A DNA stretch of 64,000 bases from contig BGZK01000874.1 in the NCBI GenBank assembly GCA_005406025.1, forward strand, positions 124,001-188,000. The letters run 5' to 3'. The stretch is from Eumeta japonica (lineage: Eukaryota; Arthropoda; Insecta; Lepidoptera; Psychidae). Shown in pieces: positions 51,032 to 60,999 of the stretch. Below the pieces are notes generated by a model, which had not been told where the DNA came from, did no database searches, and saw nothing but the letters and a program-made list of their open reading frames with translations. The position numbers were made by a program, and so were the translations under genes. Within the stretch, counting starts at the first letter, position 1. Each line of letters opens with the position of its first letter.

Positions 51032-54000
51032 CTATGTCGTATTTAAAGATTCATAATGCAATTTTTAAACTGAATATCTGCGAAACTGAACACAGTAAAA
51101 TTCAATATTTTTTTCTCAAACCTGGTGTCCATAGAGTAGGTTTAAGCCAAGGTATAGCATAAGGCAGGGGCAATCGCGCGCCCCACACGTAGTCGGCTAG
51201 GCGGGGTACCGGCGCGCGCGCACGCGGCGGACTCGACGCCGCCGTCCGCTTCACCTCGCTTCCGCCTTCCGCATCACTGGGCCTGTGAGCATACAACCTC
51301 CTATGACGCGATATTAAGCTGAACTGCACGAGGGCATTATGAACTAAATCTCGAATAAAGTCTTCATGGGATATGACAACACAATGCACGTTGTAACTAA
51401 GTGACGGTATACATCTATTGCCACACTGACAACTTTTATAATAAATAGGTATTCAGGTCTTCAAATTCTATAAATTAACTGCATTTCTTAAAAAAATATG
51501 TATGTTTTATCGTCATAAAAATGTTAGGGAATGAAAATTAGGAAAAAGAAATGAAAAATATTCTCTACAATATTTTCTGCTTCTGATCATAAATGCTCAT
51601 TTACAAAGGAACTGTGGGATGTCCAATGATCTGCAGGTGTAGTATAACTTTTTTTTATAGATTATAATTTTTAATATTATTATTATTCTTATTTTTTTTT
51701 AGAAATATATTTTTTATCTTTCATAATTATTTGCAAAATCTATTTCAAATTTTTAATTTCAAATTTCCTTTTATAATTGGATCATCAGTTTCTACAACTG
51801 CGGTAAATTTTAATTTTCACGGAAATTAAATAATAATGATAAGTTGTGATGTACAGGAATAGCACTTGTAACAGATAGGAAAGCGTCCATTATTGCTATT
51901 TTCTGATCCCAATTTTTATTATTGAAATATAAATATAAACTGCTAAATAAGAAAAAAAACAGCAGGAAGTATAAAAAGATCCCTTGTCATTCTGTTATTT
52001 CTAATGTCTAGAATTTAAGTTGTAATATAAATAAAGTGTATTGAAAGAAATATCCAGTTTAGTACTACGGTAAAAAAGTACACAGGGAGAAAAAATTTCC
52101 AGTATAGTAAAATCTTAAAAGTAACAATTGGTGGAGTCATTTTTTATTACTAAATCGGAAAAAATGATAAGTTTGTTTTTTTTTTTATCTCAGTGTAGTA
52201 TTTTTATAATGTCTTAATGTGGTTTATAATCTTTTAATGGCGGTCACTTCAACACTAGGCCTTCGGCGGTCGCCGACACCTAACGCGCCTCTCGGCCCTG
52301 CAAACTCTCTAATTTATAAAAGAACAGGCTTAAAATACAGGGTGCAACCAAGTATCTCTTAAAAGATCACAACTCGAATCACTACAAAAGTTTTGGCCAA
52401 GTATAACCTTGAGATATTGTTAAAAGAAGCAAAACGTAGTCGTCCGTGCAAATCTGTAACGAGTTTTATGCGCGCGCACCTGGCCGCGGACAGCATCCTC
52501 TTGCGAGTGCCCCCGTTGAACATCGCCTTGACGTCCTCCCAGGCGTGGATCACCTCCTCGGGCGGGGTGCCGCTCAGCTTCATGTGCCTACGCCACGAAT
52601 TGAAATTGGCCGCGTCGGGTTGCACGTACTTGTCGCCGGGGCCGACGCGATGGGAGTGAAATATGAACTTGTTGGGCGAGAAGAACAGGCCGCAGTAGGC
52701 GCACTTGATGCATTTCGCTCGGGACGAGTTGTACCTGGATGGATACGTTGAACGATTATAATGTACGGCACTCGTGCAATTAAAAAAGAATCGTATGTGA
52801 TTGTATTTAGCAACATATTTCATTAACATTGCGTTACACAATTAACCAATTTTGTTTGTATTCGTCTTAAGGCGTCTATTCGTATGAAACGATAGGTAAT
52901 TGATCATTCCTTTTCCAATCGCCTACCCTTTTCTATCATCAGTACGTCACAACTTCCACATTACATTTTAGCGTGATTCTTTTTGTATTAAAGTTATGAA
53001 ATGACTGTGCAATTTTTAATTTACTTACCGTTTAGGTAGTTTATCGTCCAGGTTACAAAACAAAAACCCTACAGTTCTTTTAATGAATAGGCAGCCTAAA
53101 ATATTTTATCTCCGGTTCTTGTCCTATTTTTGTTTCTGAACCGGTCTTACATTTATTTTGATTTTCAATTTAGTGTCTCATCACTTTATACTGACAAAAA
53201 TTCTTTCGTTTTTTTTTCCAAAAATATGGTTAAGGTTTAATCTCAAATAATTTTTCAGGGAAGGTTTCTATAAGTCACAATTGACGATTATTTACGCTTT
53301 ATCTATTAAAAGTATAAGTATGTATGATAAACTCTTGTATTTAATTATATGCATCATTTAACTAATGCAAAATTTATATTTATATAGTACCAGAGTTTCT
53401 TAAATCAATTACCAAAGCGAATATGCACTTAACATCTTTCATACCTGGCCGGTAAGAAGGCGCCTCGGCAGCCCCAGGCGCACTCGTGGTGCACCGCGAA
53501 AGCGAAGTCGTCCGGCAGCCGGGGCGGGGCGTTGTCGCCCAGAAACGACTTGCATAAACGTTCCGCTTCCCGGCGCGTTATCATACCTGAAGTGACAATA
53601 CGCGTATAACGTGTCTTCTCTTCCGGCTGCACATAATTGCTGATAAAAATATTTGCGTCGTAAATCTGAAAGTCTGTTAATTCGATATAGTTCAATCCGT
53701 AAGTCGTGAGCTAATACAGTGTTATTAGTTGAGATTATTATACCACTACGTCGTCAAGTCACACCCAACCAACAATAATGTTGGATAACATAATCTTTTA
53801 ATCCTAAATAAGTGATCAACAGTTGTATTACAGTTGCTGCGATGACAGTCTGTCCCCCTTAAAATAAAAGTCGCCATAAAAACCCTTAATTGATTTTCAG
53901 ATACTTATGTAACGATGCCACATGCATGAAAAAAATTAATTCCTCGATTTCCCATATCTTTTCCAAGATTATGAGAAGTTATTTCTCAACAAACAACAAC

Positions 54001-55225
54001 TAGGCTGATTAAAGACTGACCAAACATATAATTTGTTTTTTTTTTTTATATATTTCGAACAATAAATAAAAGCATATATTTATTTACCACATCTTCTAGA
54101 CGAAACCGGCATTGCACCTGCGCGCCTCAATATCTCCAATTGCACCGGAGTGCACTGCACACATGTTATCCCCAACGCCACCCGCCTGTTGTGAATTTCA
54201 TTGTAGGAGAATTGTTTGAGCAACGTGTTCGATATCTGCGCCAGGCACAGCCTCTCCACGCCCTCTATCACTAAAGACACTATGGGCACTCCGTACAGTA
54301 GCACTGTTCCAACCTGCAAGAAAAAAATTCACGTAGAACTTTTTTCGTAGAGTAGCACTGTCCGGACTTGCAAGAAAAATTTAATGTATAACTTTTTCCG
54401 TACACTCAGCTAGACCGATTATGTTTTGACCAGAAATATATTTTTGTTATTGTCACATTTGATTTCGAAAACGAGAGCTTCAATTCTACATCAGTGTTTT
54501 TCTTTTTTTATAATTAATTTATTCTGTATGTATGTTGAAATATCGTCATTTTAATAACAAATAATTTATTTGTTATTGAGATGACAAATATATTACAATA
54601 ATGACATACAATTGTTATTATTGTGGTACAATTATATATCTTCTGAAATTGTAAATCATTGTAACTGCATTATTGTGTACCGGTAACTGAGTGAAATTTT
54701 ATATTCTTCAGATAGTTAATGAACAATTCTCGATTAAAGTATTATCTTTTTGTCATGACTTCGATCTTATTTAACAAAAGTAAATTATATTAAAATTTGT
54801 AGCGTAATATAAAAAAAAAATCATTTCGTCTTTTCAAACTTCTCATTTTTTGTCCTTATTTAAAACTAACAGAAAGTAATAAATACAATAATGAAAATAA
54901 ATTAAGTAATAACCAAAAAATATGGGCTTTGATAATATTTATCAGCTACATATATATTTTAATCAAATTCGTTTTATTATATAGTTATTGCAATACAGTT
55001 TACAATAAGTAAGTTGATTGTTTAGTAACCTTGCGGCTTACACGTATTTTTCGAAGAAATAATTCATCCAAAAAACAGTTCGTAAATTTAATGTTTTTCA
55101 AAATTATATGATGAAATAAAATGGAAAATTACCTGGTTAGGCTTAGCGGTAAGCTGCAGGGACTGCTTCTCGGAGCGCTGCTTGAGGCTGTCGCGCGGAG
55201 ACAGCGTCAAGTTGGTAGCCTCCAT
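50796..55225 (-). CDS. fuss: SKOR/Fussel-type Ski-family co-repressor, six exons, 3' part missing
   Basis: Nuclear transcriptional co-repressor of the Ski/Sno/Dac superfamily; SKOR/Fussel proteins act with SMADs and homeodomain factors in neurons (family knowledge). Exons on the minus strand: 55,225-55,133; 54,313-54,088; 53,586-53,445; 52,734-52,480; 51,282-51,122; 51,031-50,796. All borders are AG/GT and the phases agree (0,1,2,2,1,0), giving 371 codons. Residues 32-140 form the Ski/Sno/Dac domain (GTVLLYGVPIVSLVIEGVER; TCVQCTPVQLEILRRAGAMP). Residues 140-235 form the SMAD-binding SAND-like domain with zinc ligands near Cys142, Cys146, Cys162, Cys165, Cys168, His180 and His182, then KYVQPDAANFNSWRRHMKL and AWEDVKAMFNGGTRKR, which mark SKOR rather than Ski or Sno. 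Residues 294-371 are Ser/Pro/Arg-rich and end acidic. The start is the first ATG before exon 1's donor. The C-terminal coiled coil expected for the family is not found nearby, so the CDS is partial at its 3' end. Confidence 0.92.
51122..51282 (-). CDS. fuss: fuss exon 5
   Basis: Acceptor ATGCTCACAG|GCCC and donor CACCAG|GTTTGA. It encodes PSDAEGGSEVKRTAASSP and then a Pro/Trp-rich stretch (LPLPYAIPWLKPTLWTP). Enters in phase 2, leaves in phase 1. Confidence 0.88.
51283..52479 (-). other. fuss intron 4
   Basis: 1.2 kb, AT-rich except for a GC-rich block at 52,236-52,305 that contains GGTCGCCGACACC and GCGCCTCTCGGCCC. That block could be a cryptic or alternative exon, but I see no convincing splice pair. 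Confidence 0.5.
52480..52734 (-). CDS. fuss: fuss exon 4 (SMAD-binding domain)
   Basis: Acceptor GTATCCATCCAG|GTAC and donor GGCCAG|GTGCGC. It encodes CIKCAYCGLFFSPNKFIFHS and the SKOR signature to MFNGGTRKRM. Enters and leaves in phase 2. Confidence 0.93.
53445..53586 (-). CDS. fuss: fuss exon 3
   Basis: Acceptor GTCACTTCAG|GTATG and donor GGCCAG|GTATGA. It encodes ITRREAERLCKSFLGDNAPP and the first zinc ligands in HHECAWGC. Enters in phase 1, leaves in phase 2. Confidence 0.92.
54088..54313 (-). CDS. fuss: fuss exon 2 (Ski/Sno/Dac domain)
   Basis: Acceptor TTTCTTGCAG|GTT and donor TGTG|GTAAATA. It encodes residues 32-107, including LCLAQISNTLLKQFSYNEIH, the core of the Ski/Sno/Dac fold. 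Enters in phase 0, leaves in phase 1. Confidence 0.93.
55133..55225 (-). CDS. fuss: fuss exon 1 (start codon)
   Basis: ATG at 55,225-55,223 followed by 31 codons beginning MEATNLTLSPRD and ending TAKPNQ, then donor CAG|GTAATT. Phase 0. The context AAAGAATGG is an acceptable animal start. Confidence 0.88.
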
Positions 55226-56150
55226 TCTTTACTCTGCCTAACGACATACGAATATTACAGATTTTGTCTGTTAAATTGTACTCGCTTCAAGTATTTAAAC
55301 TTAACTGTTGCTCATTTCTTAATGAGTTTAATGTTTTTAACTTTTTGTTTACAGTCTAAAGTTACAATGCACAAATACGTAGATACCGCCAGAAAGTTTA
55401 GCGACTTCGTCTCGAATTAGGGCACGGTGGGCGCCCAACAAACACGACTAATTAAATAAATTAATGACATGCATTTTGTACTATATACTCGTAGTTATAC
55501 GTGTGTGTAATACCACTTCACTCGAAGGCTGGGTCCGCACTTCTTTGTACCTAAGGATAACATTTTTGTAGAACAAATATTGTTTCAAATGCCCTTTCCG
55601 TTAATATTTGCTCTTCGATCCCGAAATACTTTCGATGATGCCAAATTATTTCCAATAAGACTATAGACTTTTGAAAGACAGAGAGAGACAGAGAGAGAGA
55701 GATATATACGAATTACGCATCTAGTCAAACAAGAAATCAAATAAGCATTAGTTTGATTACATCGAGCGACCGAAACGAAATATATAAAATACTACAAAAT
55801 GTCTAATAATAAAAAAGATTCTAGCGCCGCACGAACTATCCATTATTATGCAATAATGATGCTTCCACATTGCGCCCAACACATCAGGTGGTAAGTACCT
55901 CGTAACATTGGAATAAGTTACAAAAGAACGTTCGCATTCAGCCTGCCAAGTTATTGCGGCCATTAACGTTAATAACTTCATTGGGCGGCGTCGCGCAATA
56001 AAACAGCCATGGGCGGGAAACGGAGCGATTTGCCGAGAACAAAAGCGCGTGCGGCCGTACACAAATAGGCAGTTCGCGCGTGAATTACTCTATCGCATAT
56101 CAATCGGCTGACCGCCGCCGCACGCGCCGTCGAACATGAAAATCGTGTTA
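55226..56150 (-). promoter_or_regulatory. Upstream region of fuss with CpG-rich island
   Basis: Bases 55,920-56,145, about 0.7-0.9 kb before the start codon on the minus strand, are GC-rich and non-repetitive (CATTGGGCGGCGTCGCGCAA; CCGCCGCCGCACGCGCCGTC) in AT-rich DNA. They contain a CCAAT-box-like string in reverse. This is the best candidate for the promoter or 5' UTR. A (GA)n repeat lies at 55,679-55,703. The transcription start cannot be placed. Confidence 0.35.
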
Positions 56151-56640
56151 GTTGTGAGAATTTTTTTAGCTTGTAAACTTTTTTCAGTTCTTATGGTTGA
56201 ATGTCGATTGTTAGAAACACGTGTAGGTACGTGCGTCAAAACTAGCGAGTCCTTAGTAAATCAAAAACTGAGCAAAATAGCGAGTTTTTTTATTTATTAT
56301 TGCTGTCTTGAAAGACAGTGTCCTTTGAGATCAATCCAGCTATACAATGGAACTACTGATAGTTTCATCAAATGCAGCGATATGATGAAATTTCATTTCT
56401 TTTTTTTAATTTTTTCAGGAGAAACACTTTGCCCACTCAAAGTTAGGGGTCGCTTCAACGTTCTTTTGATATGCCAATAGTTTTTGAGATATAAGTGAAA
56501 AACTAAAAGCCTTTTTTTTCCTTAATTTGGTTATAACTTTTGTAGTATAATCCTAAAAAACATTTTATCTAGAGGTCATTCCGAATCGAATGAGGACCTC
56601 ATATTTTTAGGACCTTTATCAAGAATTAACAAAGTTTTTA
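56151..56640. other. AT-rich interval with a possible repeat
   Basis: The 114-codon plus-strand frame at 56,136-56,480 lacks motifs. TTTGCCCACTCAAAGTTAGG and the following 200 bases read like interspersed-repeat sequence. Confidence 0.35.
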
Positions 56641-56649
56641 ATATGTTAA

Positions 56650-57311
56650 CTGGACTAAGTCTGCAGTAACTGTTCATCATCTTCTACATCAATTGTTGCA
56701 TAATGATCTGTCATTCTGATGAAAGAAGCCACTATCTTTTTTCCGACGCTTTGACCTCGTTTTACTTTAGTAGTCAACTCCTCAAAAGGAAACATCCACT
56801 GACCATACTGTCTTTTGGTTTCGGGATCGTAACAGTAACCAACCTTCGTCACCTGTAACCATGTATACAGCATTTGAGTCACCATCGGAAAATCTTTGCA
56901 TCATTTCAAGGCATCAATTAATACGCAGTTCTTGAGCGTCCGTCAAATTATGACGTATTCCCCGAGTATGAAGCTTCCTGACCGATGAATATTCATGAAG
57001 GATTTTGTGCACTTGACTCATACCGATGCTTTAGCTTGTCCCAATTTGTTGGTAGGTCACTCTTTTATCATGAGCCGTACATCACTCATGTTGTCTTCGG
57101 TCGTCGCCGTAGAAGGACGTCCTTCACGCAGATCGTCAGTCAGATTAGTGCGGTCACGTTTTAACTCATCAAACCAGTTTTAATCAGGTGCAAGGGGATG
57201 ACATTCATCATGAAAAGCCAAATGAAGTCTGTTATAACTTTCTTGTTGGTTTAAATGGCAACGAAATACATAGAAAATCATTCCACAAAAATTTTGATGC
57301 GTTAAATTCAT
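56650..57311 (-). pseudogene. mariner transposase pseudogene, 3' truncated
   Basis: From ATG at 57,311 the minus strand reads MNLTHQNFCGMIFYVFRCHL, HLAFHDECHPLAPD, one stop (TAA in place of a Tyr codon), NWFDELKRDRTNLTDDLREG and RPSTATTEDN, then frameshifts and further left YCYDPETKRQYGQWMFPFEE and KKIVASF. These are the paired helix-turn-helix region and the start of the catalytic domain of a mariner transposase. Homology stops near 56,650. It is closer to the 17.3 kb relic than to the 39-48 kb copies. Confidence 0.82.
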
Positions 57312-57523
57312 GTTGACGTCGGACAAGCAAATTTTTCTTTACCGCCAATTTGTAAAAACAAATCAAATATGAGTACAATATACATAATAAGGTTGGCAAA
57401 GAGTCCATTTTTACAGTCAACTATGCTTCATTATTTCGTAGTTTCAAAGTAGACAATTTCAACTAAACTAAACTAAAGGGGCGTTAAAATCACGATGATT
57501 GGGCGTTCGCGACAAGTAATTTT

Positions 57524-57874
57524 TTGCTCTTCGAAGGAATTGACCTGGACAACATGCCGGAGGCCATGTGTGAAGCTGACATGAAGAAAGCCAAAGCGAA
57601 GCTGGTGATGACTATAGATTCCTCATTATACGCGCTTATCAAGAACGAGATTACAGTCCTTGACGTGTGGAATAAATTAAAGCAGTTGTTTGATGACAAC
57701 GGACATCAACGAAAAATCAGTTTGCTTCGAACATTGATTTCAATACGACTTGAAAGCAGTGATTCCATGACATCCTATGTATCGCAAGTGGTCGAGACAG
57801 CGCAGAAATTAAAGGGGACAGATTTCGAGGCTTACTCCGTATGGGCCATTCGTAAATACGGTGTGAAACCTTAG
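57524..57874 (+). pseudogene. Ty1/copia gag fragment
   Basis: A 116-codon plus-strand frame contains KKAKAKLVMTIDSSLYALIK, VLDVWNKLKQLFDDNG, KISLLRTLISIRLESSDSM and YVSQVVETAQKLKG, in the order typical of the UBN2/gag domain of copia retrotransposons. The frame then leaves homology, and no zinc knuckle, protease or reverse transcriptase follows. An orphan fragment next to the mariner relic. Confidence 0.8.
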
Positions 57875-57879
57875 GGGTC

Positions 57880-58452
57880 GTCAAAAATGGCGAAATTTAG
57901 TGTGACGTAATTTATGAACGGCCCTATACAATACATGTAACAGAAGCTGAGAAAACATTTTTTCAGCAAACATCAACCAGTGGCGCATATTTCGACAGTT
58001 ATTTTAAAAACACTCTAAGGTCTCTAAGAAGTTTAATTAAGTCTCGTTTCTCATCTCAATTTAAGTCTTGCCCACGTAACTATGGTAAATAAGGTTACAA
58101 GCAGACATGATAAGATTCGAATAATGAAATGGAGATAGGCGTTGCTACCGAAATGATAATCCAGGGCTCAAAAACACCACGAATGCGCAGGATACTTTAC
58201 TAACCCTGTTGTACTCGCATCTTTGATACAGCCAACTCATATTGTTTTTTTTTTTCCAAAATTATCTTTTACGTATAATTTACGTGTGATACACCGGGAA
58301 CAATTTTTCAACGTCGTCCAGAAACGTAAATCCGGACAATATGTTACGTTTAATAATGAATTTTTTGCTTAGATTGATTCCTTACTATTCATAACATTAA
58401 ATGAGATATTACAATATGCGTTGATATGTTATTATATTATTTATATATTTTA
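57880..58452. other. Intergenic DNA
   Basis: No recognised gene. Mixed composition; short poly-T runs. Confidence 0.35.
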
Positions 58453-58798
58453 GGCCAGCGCCGGCCCTAGCCTTTGATCGGGGTGGAGCGAAATTGTTTT
58501 TCAGTGCCCTGAAGTCAGTGTTCCAATTTGCTAGAAATTCTAATTCGGCTTCATGATAAGTCAATAATAATTGCTAATTTTTCAAAATAAGATTTTATTG
58601 CAAACCTCAACACATATTAAGCTTAAGTTCGATTAAGTAACTTTAAGTATCGTGACACTGTTCTATGTCTTTACGAAATATCAAAATTTGATTTTTTGCT
58701 TAAAATTGTATTTTACATTTGATTTTTTTAGCGCCCTCAGTTACATGGCGCCTAGAGCAACCGCTCGACTCGCTCGACCCCTAGGCCGGCGTTGTTTA
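58453..58798. mobile_element. MITE with GCGCCGGCCCTAG-type ends
   Basis: The left end GGCCAGCGCCGGCCCTAGCC is inverted at the right end as CCCCTAGGCCGGCGTTG. Internal sequence includes GGTGGAGCG and TAGCGCCCTCAGTTACATGGCGCC. This matches a non-autonomous DNA element family common in insects. No coding capacity. Confidence 0.6.
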
Positions 58799-60040
58799 AG
58801 GTCTGTTTGTAATGTATTTATATATATGTCCAAGTTCGTTAATTTCGAACAGACCAACATTAATTGAGATATATTTATGTATATCTATAGATTGGTACGT
58901 TTAAACAAAATGCGTAAGTGCTTATGAGAATGATAGTCCTTATCAATAATAAATGTGAAGTTATGAATAAAATATGTTCATGCACACCTACTGGACATAG
59001 TTTTATGCGCCTAAAAAGGAACTGCTGATTTGATTGGATCTTTTTATTTTATGTATTTATAGCCCGCTTTTCCATAATTCTATATTTCAAGTAATAATAT
59101 AGAGAAAATAATATGGAGTAGATTTTAAGATCAAATTTTGATTTCTTTTATATATCTGTAAACATATATAAGCATATATAACTACTGAGTAACTGACTGA
59201 CTCATCACGAGATCTCCGAAACTTTAGGTCCGATTGACTTGAAATTTGGCGCAGTTATTGAGACGTAGGCGCTCACAGAGGTCGGATTTTACGCAAATCC
59301 TATCAACATAAACAGTGTATGTCGGACTCACAACGTGAAGCGAAACTTCTTTGGCAAAGTATGCAGGAATAGAACTTAGGGTCAAAAAATAAATAAAAAA
59401 AAAAGTAAATTATTGTATTATTATTTTGTGGTCACAAGATTTTTTCCATGGCCAACTATTATTGAAAACATAAATCAAAGTGGTTTAACCACTATATTAC
59501 ATTTGTTGCATTTATTTTGCGCGTATTCTTAGTTTATACAATGAATAATAACCGCGCGTGTCTAAAATAGTCGCGATCAGCTGCAATCAGCTGTGTGAGC
59601 GCGTGGACGTGGACCGAACGGACCCGACTGTCTCACCCGACCGTGTCACTCGAGCGTTTCACTGTGACGTCATAGCGCAAAATCATTATAACGTGCCTAA
59701 GGAAGTTTCACATCAAAATTTTTTCATCATCTTATGTTTATGCGGGCAGAGCCGCGAGTAAAAGGTAATATTTTAATGTAGACAAAAATTAGAGTAAAGA
59801 TATCTTAGTTTAATTCTTTAAAATGTGGTATTATAACTGAATATCGATAATCTTTTGATATTAGAATTTTTTCTAAAGTAATTACCGAAACAATTCTAAA
59901 TGTAATAATTTCTAATGTCTAACAGTTTTTTTATTGGTAATTTTGTATTTACTAAGACTCCTTTCTGAATTTAACTTAGAAAAGTAGAATGTAAATATAG
60001 ACATTTAAAGAGTATTTTTTTAATTAACGGACACGCTTAT
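58799..60040. other. Intergenic DNA with a repeat and a CpG-rich block
   Basis: Bases 59,160-59,300 (ACTGACTGACTCATCACGAG; GATTGACTTGAAATTTGGCG) match a common lepidopteran repeat. Bases 59,555-59,760 form a GC-rich block with a palindromic CRE (TGACGTCA) at about 59,664 and two CAGCTG E-boxes near 59,578-59,598. It is possible regulatory DNA. Confidence 0.4.
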
Positions 60041-60049
60041 CGAGCCCCA

Positions 60050-60210
60050 TACACAAAAGGTTCAATTCTGTGCCGCCAAGGGGCGCGATTAGTCAATTTA
60101 TGACGCGCGCCGACGTCGCCCGCCAAAATAATTGATAGCGTTAAACGACATTATATTAATGACCGCATATGGTCCCCGCTGCGCCGCGCTTTATGGCAGA
60201 AATGTAGATT
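60050..60210. promoter_or_regulatory. Candidate conserved non-coding element
   Basis: A non-repetitive island with TTTATGACGCGCGCC, AATAATTGATAGCG, GCATATGGTCCCC and CGCTTTATGGCAG. Caudal/Abd-B-like TTTATG and homeodomain-type TAATTG motifs are present. Regulatory function is inferred from composition only. Confidence 0.3.
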
Positions 60211-60772
60211 TGTTTAATATTACGTGAATAAAAGCAATAATGATACATGATTGCTTAATAAATTCTTTTCGGTATATTCCATGGGGAATTGCTAGCACGA
60301 ATTTGTTCGGATAGCATTACGGATCGTAATTTCGTTGACATGGAATATAGATTTCTTAAAATTGTAACTATGTAACAAACACTTTAAATATAAAATCTGG
60401 CTGTTGTAAATTTATATTAATCAACAAGTTTTAAACAGCCCCGTTTATATCTTTTGAAATCGTGTTTGACATTGTAAAACGCCCTATTACAGTTGGACAA
60501 ATATTTTATCTTTACATTTTGTATGTACGAGCATGTATACAGAATATGCACAGAAGGCAGCGGAACAGGAATAGAAGAGAAAAGAAGAAATGTCATTTGT
60601 TGACATACAAAGAGAATATTGTTGTCCAGATTAATTATTTATTATATAAATAAGGAAATATGTTTATTCCATTGTATTTTTTCTAAATGGTGACATGTCA
60701 AATTGTACTTAACAGCGACGTTGAACTACGCAAGCAATAAGATTTAATTCATGATATTTCAACGTAACGCAC

Positions 60773-60993
60773 CTGACCCTCGTTGGCATATCCGAAGACT
60801 TGTTGATAGAACGTAATTTGATTAATGTCGGTCTTAGAGCTTGGATAGTTCTGACGGTTTTGGGTGAGCTCCCAAAATGTTCCTGTCTCTGTGATATTCA
60901 TGACATGAAACCAGCAATCCAAATTCACGACTTTCTTCGTATCGTAGAATAGATAGCTTCATTTTTTATATCGATCCCGTCTTATATCCGAAC
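60773..60993 (-). pseudogene. Orphan exon-like segment, unknown protein
   Basis: On the minus strand 62 open codons (60,958-60,773) end at a donor (GGTCAG|GTGCGT). They read FYDTKKVVNLDCWFHVMNIT, ETGTFWELTQNRQNYPSSKT and INQITFYQQVFGYANEGQ, clearly protein-like. Going upstream, the frame meets a TGA at 60,961-60,959 and, ten codons before it, a possible acceptor (AATAAAATCAG|GT) at 60,993. Either the exon is broken by one stop or it begins after it with a poor acceptor. I recognise no family. No neighbouring exon was found on either side, so it may be a relic. Confidence 0.4.
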
Positions 60994-60999
60994 CTGATT

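Noticed and set aside
54080..54319. Full extent of the 79-codon minus-strand frame as one gene
   Set aside because: It is fuss exon 2 plus a few intronic codons on each side; the splice sites set the true borders.
55121..55420. 99-codon plus-strand ORF over fuss exon 1
   Set aside because: It is antisense to a well-supported exon and has no motif of its own.
56136..56480. 114-codon plus-strand ORF
   Set aside because: It begins in the CpG-rich island upstream of fuss and runs into repeat-like sequence; no family features.
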